Assembly (NCBI GenBank): GCA_035504075.1
Contig: DATJSO010000011.1
Location: 1 to 13,742, forward strand
Origin: DATARH01 sp035504075
GTDB taxonomy: Bacteria > Pseudomonadota > Alphaproteobacteria > ATCC43930 > CGMCC-115725
DNA length: 13,742 nucleotides
Reading direction: 5' to 3'
In this document: positions 1-6,556 of the stretch, piece after piece
How the letters are laid out: every line of letters begins with the position of its first letter
Position numbering within the stretch: the first letter of the stretch is position 1
Notes under the pieces: generated by a model
The model's database searches: none
The model's input: the letters and a program-made list of their open reading frames with translations, nothing else
What the model was told of the DNA's origin: nothing
Position numbers and translations under genes: made by a program

Positions 1-190
1 GCAACGCCAACGGCAGGACAAGGCTCTCGCCATGTAGCGGATAGAACAGCTGGCCGCCGTCGGCGTCGTAATTGGCGCGCCACACGAGCGCCTGCTGCCG
101 CCGCTTCGGCGGACCATCGCCGGCCGCTCCTCCCGAAGACCCTGGCGCAATCGGCGCGGTTGTCGGCAGACCCGGGACGTCACGCCGCCA
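1..190 (-). CDS. Possible 5' part of an unidentified leftward gene, running off the left edge
   Basis: On the minus strand the frame from 190 down to 1 is open, with an in-frame TGA at 193-191. The part from about 85 to 1 looks coding: it reads VWRANYDADGGQLFYPLHGE and onward, and about four fifths of its codons end in G or C. No good start exists in this frame; the only standard start codon is GTG at 85-83, without a clear ribosome-binding site. One frame away, an ATG at 117-115 has a good GGAGGAG at 133-127 with a 9-nt spacer, but its own translation is Arg/Ser-rich and unconvincing. Either the gene starts at the GTG, or the sequence carries a frameshift between the two. I do not recognise the product. 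Confidence 0.25.
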
Positions 191-205
191 TCATAAGTCT
201 GACAC
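188..205 (+). promoter_or_regulatory. Candidate Pho box upstream of the porin gene
   Basis: The sequence CCATCATAAGTCTGACAC has the PhoB-site layout of two 7-mers separated by 4 nt. Against CTGTCAT-N4-CTGTCAC the first half matches 5 of 7 and the second 6 of 7. A weak -10-like GATTAT lies at 211-216, about where a PhoB-activated promoter would have it, leaving a leader of roughly 35 nt before the ATG at 257. The match was judged by eye; the porin family downstream makes it more credible. Confidence 0.45.
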
Positions 206-244
206 GAAACGATTATCGGCGACCCCTAAAACTTGCGCGCACGC

Positions 245-251
245 AAGGAGG
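245..251 (+). promoter_or_regulatory. Ribosome-binding site that fixes the porin start
   Basis: AAGGAGG lies 5 nt before the ATG at 257. It decides that start over the upstream in-frame TTG at 233, which lies before this site and would add eight charged residues ahead of the signal peptide. Confidence 0.75.
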
Positions 252-256
252 GGCCG

Positions 257-1972
257 ATGCCGACAACAGCGCGAATCCCGGGTTGGCTGCTCGGTAGCGT
301 AGCGACTCTGGCGCTGATCTGTGCTTTGGCGCCGATCGCCGCCGTCGCTCAGTCGGCGCAGCCAGACGATCGCATCGACGCGATCGAGCATCAGATCCGC
401 GGAATGGAAGCCGAATTGCGGCAGCTAAAGACCGAGCTGCGGCAATCGCGCGCCGAGGCGGCTCGGTCCCGCGCGGCCCTGCACCAGGCGCGCGCCGCAG
501 CCGCGCGCGCCGCCGTGTCCGAAAGCCAGGCCGTCGCCGCCGCCCAACAGGCCCAGGCGGTCGCCGCGGCGCCGCTGCCGCCGCGGTTGGTCGCGCCTCC
601 GCCGGTAAAGCCGGCAGCCGTTGCGCCGGCGCCGGGTATGCCGGTCCCGGGTGGCGTCGCGGCCGTCGCGGTGCAAACGTCTGGCAACCGGTTCGGATTA
701 GAGAGCGCGGATGGCAGCAATTCGATCTTCCTGACCGGCCGGCTGCACTTCGACGTCGGCGATTATCTGAACTATCGTCCGGCATCGAAGTTCGCCTCGG
801 TGCAGGACCTGAACAGCGGCCTCAACGCGCGCCGCGCCCGCCTCGGCGTCACCGGCAAGTTCCTCGGCGATTGGCAATACACGTTGATCTACGACTTCGG
901 CGGCTCGACCGATGAAGGACCCGGCGGCGCCGGCACCACCAGCGGCGGCATCCAAACGGCGGAACTGACCTACAACGGCTTTTACAAAGGACCGACGCCG
1001 GTCGCCTTCGACCTTGGCTACATGGACACCCCGTTCACGCTCGACGAGGCGACCAGTTCGAACGATCTCATGTTCATGGAGCGTGCCTCGATTCAGACGG
1101 TCGCCAGCGGCATCTTCGCCAATGATTTCCGCTCGGCGGTCGGCGCCCGGTCGAATAATGACCGCTACTGGGCCGGCACCTATCTGACCGGGCCGCAATC
1201 CGGCGCCACTCACAACACGGGCGAGCAGTACGGCGCGTTCGGCCGCGGAACGTACCAGGTGCTGGTCGGACCGGATTACTCGGTGCATGTCGGCGCCGAT
1301 GTCGGCGCGCTGCTCAAACCGCCGACGGTCACAGGCGTGCAGACGATCACGCTGTCCGATCGTCCGGAATTGCGCATCGACCCGACCACGATCCTCAGCA
1401 CCGGCGCGCTCGGCACCCCCGCACATCCGGTCTCCGGCGCGCAGGTATACGGCGTCGAGGGCGCCGCCGGCTGGCGCAACCTGTTTCTGCAGGGCGAGTA
1501 CTACCACATTGCCGTCGACCGGTTTGGCCTCGCGACAAACGGCTTCGACGGCGGCTATATCGAGGGCAGTTGGACGATCACGGGCGAGCACCGCAAATAC
1601 ATTCCGGCGACCGGCGCATATTCCGGCATCGTCCCGTTCGAGCCGTTCGAACCGTGGGCGCAGAATTACGGCATCGGCGCATGGGAACTGGCGTTTCGCT
1701 ACAGCACGATCGACCTGAACAGCAACTTCACCGCCGGCGCCGCGCCGGGGCCGACGAGCAACGCTGTCGGCGGCGGCACGCAGACAGTCTATGCCGTCGG
1801 GCTCAATTGGTACCTGGACGCCAATGTTCGTTTCATGCTCGATTACCTGCACGCCAACATCGACAAGCGCTATTCGGTCGCTGCCGGCGGCGGCGTTGCC
1901 GGGACGCCGCTCGGCACGTCGGTCGGCGGTACAATGGACGCGCTGGCGATGCGCATGCAATTCGCCTTCTGA
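257..1972 (+). CDS. Outer-membrane porin, phosphate-selective OprO/OprP family
   Basis: This 571-residue protein is an outer-membrane beta-barrel channel, probably admitting phosphate or other anions to the periplasm. A signal peptide is visible (hydrophobic core about 10-30, likely cleavage after AVA at 29-31). Residues 38-105 form an Ala/Arg/Gln/Glu-rich heptad-like segment, probably a trimeric coiled coil, followed by a Pro/Ala/Val linker to about 135. The barrel starts near 145 with alternating aromatic strands (for example SIFLTGRLHFDVGDY at 155-169) and ends MRMQFAF, with the terminal Phe expected of BAM substrates. The RRARLGVTGK and YDFGG segments after the first strand are typical of the OprO/P family. 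The barrel family is fairly secure; phosphate specificity is inferred from the family and from the Pho-box-like sequence at 188-205. It stands alone, convergent with the GT4 gene. Confidence 0.85.
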   Translation: MPTTARIPGWLLGSVATLALICALAPIAAVAQSAQPDDRIDAIEHQIRGMEAELRQLKTELRQSRAEAARSRAALHQARAAAARAAVSESQAVAAAQQAQAVAAAPLPPRLVAPPPVKPAAVAPAPGMPVPGGVAAVAVQTSGNRFGLESADGSNSIFLTGRLHFDVGDYLNYRPASKFASVQDLNSGLNARRARLGVTGKFLGDWQYTLIYDFGGSTDEGPGGAGTTSGGIQTAELTYNGFYKGPTPVAFDLGYMDTPFTLDEATSSNDLMFMERASIQTVASGIFANDFRSAVGARSNNDRYWAGTYLTGPQSGATHNTGEQYGAFGRGTYQVLVGPDYSVHVGADVGALLKPPTVTGVQTITLSDRPELRIDPTTILSTGALGTPAHPVSGAQVYGVEGAAGWRNLFLQGEYYHIAVDRFGLATNGFDGGYIEGSWTITGEHRKYIPATGAYSGIVPFEPFEPWAQNYGIGAWELAFRYSTIDLNSNFTAGAAPGPTSNAVGGGTQTVYAVGLNWYLDANVRFMLDYLHANIDKRYSVAAGGGVAGTPLGTSVGGTMDALAMRMQFAF

Positions 1973-2031
1973 CACGGTTCACGCCGCCGCAATGCGACTG
2001 CCCGCTGGTGGCGGATATCGCTTTTGACGGT

Positions 2032-2046
2032 CCGGCATCTCGCCGG
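2032..2046. terminator. Weak hairpin between the convergent porin and GT4 genes
   Basis: CCGGC-ATCTC-GCCGG forms a 5-bp stem in the 105-bp space between the two convergent stop codons. There is no T-run on either side, so if it terminates transcription it is not a classical intrinsic terminator. Nothing else stands out in this gap. Confidence 0.2.
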
Positions 2047-2077
2047 CCGGATCGCTCGGCATCTTGGCCCCATCGCA

Positions 2078-3127
2078 TCACATCGACTGCGGCTGCGGCG
2101 CAAGCCGTTGCGATGGCGCCGCGTGAAATGTCGTCGGGCGCAGATTGGCGACAAACTGTTGCGCACACGCGCGCCACGTGAAATTGAGCGCGTATTCGCG
2201 GCATCGCTCCCGCGGGATCGTCAGGGCCGTAAGGGCCGCCGCCTGCAGATTCTCGTCGAGCGCACCGGCCTGTCCCTCGGCGAGAACATCGAGCGGACCG
2301 GAGACGGGAAAGGCGGCGACCGGCACGCCGCTCGCGAGCGCCTCCAGCATGACGAGACCGAATGTGTCGGTCCGGCTCGGAAACACAAACACGTCCGCTG
2401 CAGCATAAAGCGAGGCGAGTTCGCCGTTGTCGCGGCGGCCGAGAAAATGGCATTGCGGAAACTGCCGCCGCAGCGAGCGCAATTGCGGTCCGTCGCCGAC
2501 GACGACCTTGGAGCCGGGCAGGTCAAGCGACAAAAAAGCCGGCAGGTTTTTTTCGCGTGCGAGGCGGCCGACCGACAGAAAGATGGGGCGCGGCAGATCG
2601 AGCCGCGCCGGCGGACGGCGCGGGCTGAACAGCTCGGCATCGACGCCGCGGGTCCATGCCGCAAGCCGGTGGAACCCACGCGACGCGAGTTCCTGCCGAA
2701 TGCTCGCGCTTGCCACCATGACGGCGCTCGCCGGCATATGAAAGCGGCGCAGCAGGGCGTAAGTCAGCCGCCTCGGCGCCAGGCGGCGCGCCGCCAGATA
2801 CTCCGGGAACTTGGTATGGAAGGCGGTGCTGAATTCACATCGGTTGGCAAGGCACCAGCGCCGCGCCGCAGCCCCAACCGGACCCTCGGTCGCGACATGA
2901 ATGGCGTCGGGCTCCCACGTCTCGATGATCCTGGCGACGCGCGCATCCGCCCCGATGGCGAGGCGGATTTCGGGATAAAAAGGGCACGGAAACGTGCGGA
3001 ACATGCCGGGATGCAGCGGCAATACGCGATGGCCCATCTCCGCGAGTTCGCCGACAAGCGTCGTCAGCGTGCGCACGACGCCATTTACCTGCGGCCGCCA
3101 GGCATCGGTCGCCACCAGGATCTTCAT
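2078..3127 (-). CDS. GT4 glycosyltransferase, candidate diacylglycerol glycosyltransferase (Agt/MgtA-like)
   Basis: A 349-residue GT-B-fold retaining glycosyltransferase. The N-terminal acceptor domain opens MKILVATDAWRPQVNGVV, with the NGV loop typical of GT4. The nucleotide-sugar domain carries SVGRLAREKN (185-194), VGDGPQ (210-215) and the donor-binding segment FPSRTDTFGLVMLEALASG (249-267), in which the first acidic position of the EX7E motif is Asp (D254...E262). The ATG at 3127 overlaps the upstream plcP stop by one base (TGATG), indicating translational coupling; an in-frame TTG one codon earlier is less likely. Directly following a PlcP-family gene, it probably glycosylates the diacylglycerol that enzyme releases, like Agrobacterium Agt, which makes glucosyl- and glucuronosyl-diacylglycerol under phosphate deprivation. 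The sugar donor cannot be read from sequence; a mannosyltransferase acting on lipid or another acceptor is the main alternative. Confidence 0.85.
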   Translation of the reverse strand: MKILVATDAWRPQVNGVVRTLTTLVGELAEMGHRVLPLHPGMFRTFPCPFYPEIRLAIGADARVARIIETWEPDAIHVATEGPVGAAARRWCLANRCEFSTAFHTKFPEYLAARRLAPRRLTYALLRRFHMPASAVMVASASIRQELASRGFHRLAAWTRGVDAELFSPRRPPARLDLPRPIFLSVGRLAREKNLPAFLSLDLPGSKVVVGDGPQLRSLRRQFPQCHFLGRRDNGELASLYAAADVFVFPSRTDTFGLVMLEALASGVPVAAFPVSGPLDVLAEGQAGALDENLQAAALTALTIPRERCREYALNFTWRACAQQFVANLRPTTFHAAPSQRLAPQPQSM

Positions 3128-3936
3128 CAAAGCGCCTGGGCGAGATCCAGCTGCGGCGTTGCCGTCTCGAACAATTCGAGACCGCGCAGCGTCGTCCAGT
3201 TGACGATCTCAAGCATCCCGTCGAAATGCTCGACCAGCGCCGTGCAGCTTTCCACCCAGTCGCCGTCGTTGCAGTAGAGCACGCCGCCGAGATCGCGAAT
3301 CTCCGGATGGTGGATGTGGCCGCAGACGACGCCGTCGAGCCGGCGGCTGCGCGCCTCGGCGCTCAGCGCGTCGGCAAACGAACCGATGTATTGCACCGCA
3401 TTCTTGACCTTCAGTTTGAGGAAGGCCGACAGCGACCAGTACTCGTAGCCGAGCAGGCGGCGCGCGCGGTTGAAATGATGGTTGAGCCACAGCGCCGCCG
3501 TGTAGGCGCTGTCGCCGAGCGCCGCCAGCCAGCGGGCGTTTTTTACGATAAGGTCGAACGAATCGCCGTGGATGACGAGCAGCTGCCGACCGTCGGCGGT
3601 CACGTGCACCGCCTCGGGCAGCACCTCGATGCCGCCCAGCAGCAGCGGCGCATACCCTCGCAGCCCCTCGTCGTGGTTGCCGGGCACATAGATGAGACGC
3701 GTGCCCTTGCGCACCTTGCGCAACAGCTTCTGCACGACGTCATTGTGGGTTTGCGGCCAATACCACGATTTGCGCAACCGCCAGCCATCGACGATATCGC
3801 CGACCAGGTAGATCGTCTCGGCCTCGTTATGCCGCAGAAAATCGAGCAGAAACTCCGCCTTGCAGCCGGGTGTGCCGAGATGAACGTCGGACAGCCAGAT
3901 CGTGCGGTAGCGGAACGGGAGTGACGGATCCGTCAT
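3127..3936 (-). CDS. plcP: PlcP-type phospholipase C (calcineurin-like metallophosphoesterase)
   Basis: A 269-residue metallophosphoesterase with the full two-metal motif set: DVHLG (17-21), GDIVDGW (46-52), GNHDE (86-90), HGD (123-125) and GHIHHPE (206-212). It belongs to the group annotated as 'UDP-2,3-diacylglucosamine diphosphatase' that includes Sinorhizobium meliloti PlcP (SMc00171), the phospholipase C that splits phosphatidylcholine and related lipids into diacylglycerol and a phosphoalcohol during phosphate limitation. The long form, the WYWPQTHNDV segment and the C-terminal GVLYCNDGDWVESCTALVEH block fit PlcP better than true LpxH. GAGG lies five bases before the ATG at 3936. The gene overlaps a GT4 gene downstream and faces a GT21 gene upstream, which supports a role in lipid remodelling. 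An LpxH-like lipid A role is the alternative. Confidence 0.85.
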   Translation of the reverse strand: MTDPSLPFRYRTIWLSDVHLGTPGCKAEFLLDFLRHNEAETIYLVGDIVDGWRLRKSWYWPQTHNDVVQKLLRKVRKGTRLIYVPGNHDEGLRGYAPLLLGGIEVLPEAVHVTADGRQLLVIHGDSFDLIVKNARWLAALGDSAYTAALWLNHHFNRARRLLGYEYWSLSAFLKLKVKNAVQYIGSFADALSAEARSRRLDGVVCGHIHHPEIRDLGGVLYCNDGDWVESCTALVEHFDGMLEIVNWTTLRGLELFETATPQLDLAQAL

Positions 3937-3990
3937 AGCGACCTCGCGGCGTGTTGCGACGCGCAGATCGGGTACCTTGCGTCGCTATGA
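3933..3990. repeat. 10-bp inverted repeat with a nested 7-bp inverted repeat in the divergent promoter region
   Basis: TCATAGCGAC (3933-3942, containing the plcP start codon) is repeated exactly as GTCGCTATGA at 3981-3990. Inside this, GCGACGC (3956-3962) and GCGTCGC (3979-3985) are also exact inverses. The right arm can pair with either left arm, so the plcP leader RNA could form two mutually exclusive hairpins, one of which would cover the plcP start codon. Function is unknown. Confidence 0.4.
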
Positions 3991-4010
3991 GTTCGATCTA
4001 GCAAATGTGT

Positions 4011-4028
4011 GTGACAGATTTTCGAACG
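4011..4028 (-). promoter_or_regulatory. Candidate Pho box (one strong half-site) upstream of plcP
   Basis: Read on the minus strand the sequence is CGTTCGAAAATCTGTCAC. The second half, CTGTCAC with spacer AAAT, matches the PhoB-site consensus exactly, while the first half matches only 3 of 7. A weak -10-like TAGATC follows after 10 nt (3999-3994), leaving a leader of about 50 nt before the plcP ATG. The function of the downstream gene is the best support. Confidence 0.35.
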
Positions 4029-4042
4029 CTAAATATTGCCTG

Positions 4043-4060
4043 ATGTCATCAATTCGTCAT
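4043..4060 (+). promoter_or_regulatory. Candidate Pho box upstream of the GT21 gene
   Basis: ATGTCATCAATTCGTCAT matches CTGTCAT-N4-CTGTCAT at 6 of 7 and 5 of 7 positions. It covers the first bases of the upstream ATG at 4059, so if it is real the translation start must be the later ATG at 4122. A weak CAGATT at 4071-4076 could be the -10 element. Confidence 0.4.
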
Positions 4061-4121
4061 GCGGCCCTGGCAGATTTCGCGCCGCTGGCGCGCGAGCTTT
4101 TCGGGCGGGGGGCGATTGGCG

Positions 4122-5285
4122 ATGATCTTTGCGGAATGGGCGGCGCTGTTCGCCGCGACGGCTAGCGGCGCGCATTTCGCCAGCCTGTGTATCGCCGGCT
4201 GGCGCTGCGGGCGGCGCGGCCGGCGGCCGGCCGCCGACTGCCGGCAGCCAGGGGTCAGCATCGTCGTGCCGGTTTGCGGCCTCGACAATTTTGCCACCGA
4301 AACGTTGGCTTCAAGCCTGCGCCTCGACTATCCGGAATACGAGGTGATCTTTTGTGCGGCGCGAGCGGACGATCGCGCGGTGCCGCTGGTTCGCCGGCTG
4401 ATCGAAGCCTGCCCCGGCGTCTCGGCGCGGCTGCTGATCGGCGACGACCCGATTAGCATCAATCCGAAACTCAACAACTGCGTCAAAGGCTGGAACGCCG
4501 CGCGGCACCAATGGATCGTGTTGGCCGACTCAAACCTTTTGCTGCCGCCCGACTACATCGATCGCCTGCTGGCTCGCTGGCAACAGGATACCGGCGCAGT
4601 ATGTTCAATGCCGCTCGGCACCCGGCCGCACAATTTCTGGGCCGAACTGGAATGCGCCTTTCTCAACACGTTCCAGGCGCGCTGCCAATATGTCGGCGAG
4701 ACGCTCGGGTTCGGCTTTGCGCAGGGCAAGACGCTGCTGTACCGGCGTGACATCGTCGACCGTGCGGGCGGCATTCGGGCGCTCGCCGCCGAACCCGCCG
4801 AGGACGCCGCGACGACGAAACTGGTTCGCCGTGCCGGCCACCGTGTTCAACTTGTCGACGCGCCGTTCGAACAGCCGCTGGGGCGGCGCCGCGCTGTCGA
4901 GGTCTGGTCGCGGCAACTGCGCTGGGCGCGCCTGCGTCGGGCGACGTTTCCGCTGCTGTTTGCGCCGGAAGCGGTGGTCGGCAGTTGCCTTCCTGCCGTG
5001 GCGGCGGCGGTTGCGGCCGCACATCTCGGGATCGAGCCGGCGGCCGCCGGCGTCGGGCTGATTGCGCTGTGGACGCTGGCCGAACTCATGCTGGCGCGGC
5101 GCGTCGGCTGGCACTGCTCGCCAGGGCTTGCCGCGGCGATCGTCGTCCGCGACCTGCTGCTGCCAGCCTTGTGGATTGCGGCGATATGCGGCGATGAGTT
5201 CACTTGGCGCGGCACAAGCATGAGCGCCGCCGACCGCATGCAGACGCCGAGTTCGGCCGAACCGGCGACGTTGCGCGCGAACTGA
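4122..5285 (+). CDS. GT21 glycosyltransferase, ceramide/diacylglycerol glucosyltransferase-like (Pgt-like)
   Basis: A membrane-bound inverting GT-A glycosyltransferase of 387 residues. An N-terminal membrane helix (about 3-27) precedes the catalytic domain, which starts GVSIVVPVCGLDN (44-56). Family GT21 landmarks are present: NPK (114-116), the DSN metal/donor motif (136-138), ED (227-228), RQLRW (264-268, the (Q/R)XXRW motif) and TWRG (361-364), followed or flanked by hydrophobic helices near 281-302, 308-325 and 337-356. GT21 includes ceramide glucosyltransferases and the processive Pgt enzymes of Agrobacterium and Mesorhizobium that build mono- to oligoglycosyl-diacylglycerols. Being divergent from plcP, a diacylglycerol acceptor is the best guess; ceramide or a hopanoid HpnI-like role is possible. 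An ATG at 4059 would add 21 residues, but these are not hydrophobic and overlap the Pho-box-like site, so 4122 is preferred. Confidence 0.8.
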   Translation: MIFAEWAALFAATASGAHFASLCIAGWRCGRRGRRPAADCRQPGVSIVVPVCGLDNFATETLASSLRLDYPEYEVIFCAARADDRAVPLVRRLIEACPGVSARLLIGDDPISINPKLNNCVKGWNAARHQWIVLADSNLLLPPDYIDRLLARWQQDTGAVCSMPLGTRPHNFWAELECAFLNTFQARCQYVGETLGFGFAQGKTLLYRRDIVDRAGGIRALAAEPAEDAATTKLVRRAGHRVQLVDAPFEQPLGRRRAVEVWSRQLRWARLRRATFPLLFAPEAVVGSCLPAVAAAVAAAHLGIEPAAAGVGLIALWTLAELMLARRVGWHCSPGLAAAIVVRDLLLPALWIAAICGDEFTWRGTSMSAADRMQTPSSAEPATLRAN

Positions 5286-5344
5286 CGCGAATCGGCTGGC
5301 TTCGGCAGAGGCTCGCGACCGCGGGTCAGGCCGGTCGGCTCGGA

Positions 5345-6355
<1,011 letters not shown>

Positions 6356-6491
6356 CGCTCAACCTCCAGCGAAACAGTCCGTTTGAGCTTAAACCAGATC
6401 GCCGCTGTGTTGAAAGCCGCCCGAGGCCGCGCACCCGCCTTGCCTCGGGCCAATTCGTCATCTTGACCGGCAAGCGCGCCGATCTTGCCGT

Positions 6492-6507
6492 CGCCCGAGG
6501 GCGGGCG
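6492..6507. repeat. GC-rich hairpin in the tkt-gap spacer
   Basis: CGCCCG-AGGG-CGGGCG is a perfect 6-bp stem with a 4-nt loop, about 50 nt after the tkt stop. With the hairpin at 6537-6554 it gives the tkt-gap spacer two stable structures. No T-run follows on the minus strand, so mRNA stability or partial attenuation is as likely as termination. Confidence 0.35.
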
Positions 6508-6536
6508 GCCGTTCCGCAAATCGTCGTGCCTGCGGT

Positions 6537-6554
6537 CGCCGCCTTTCGGCGGCG
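6537..6554 (-). terminator. Strong hairpin with GAAA tetraloop right after the tkt stop
   Basis: On the minus strand the sequence is CGCCGCC-GAAA-GGCGGCG, a 7-bp all-GC stem closed by a GNRA tetraloop, starting two bases after the tkt TGA. It lacks a downstream T-run. It could be a 3' stabilising structure or a Rho-assisted terminator reducing read-through into gap. Confidence 0.4.
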
Positions 6555-6556
6555 GG

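Noticed and set aside
72..302. Plus-strand frame of 76 codons overlapping the porin start
   Set aside because: No ribosome-binding site, Arg/Ala/Pro-rich translation, and it covers the porin promoter and start.
698..1975. Minus-strand frame (425 codons) opposite the porin
   Set aside because: Shadow frame; the plus strand has a ribosome-binding site, signal peptide and beta-barrel pattern.
2024..3277. Plus-strand frame (417 codons) across the GT4 gene
   Set aside because: Arg-rich shadow spanning two convincing minus-strand genes; no domain signal.
3127..3936. Calling the metallophosphoesterase LpxH
   Set aside because: It shares the fold and motifs, but length, the C-terminal block and the neighbouring lipid glycosyltransferases fit PlcP better. 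LpxH is kept as an alternative.
5286..5344. Terminator between the convergent GT21 and gap genes
   Set aside because: Only imperfect 5-bp pairings (for example CGACC/GGTCG) with long loops and no T-run; not good enough to call.
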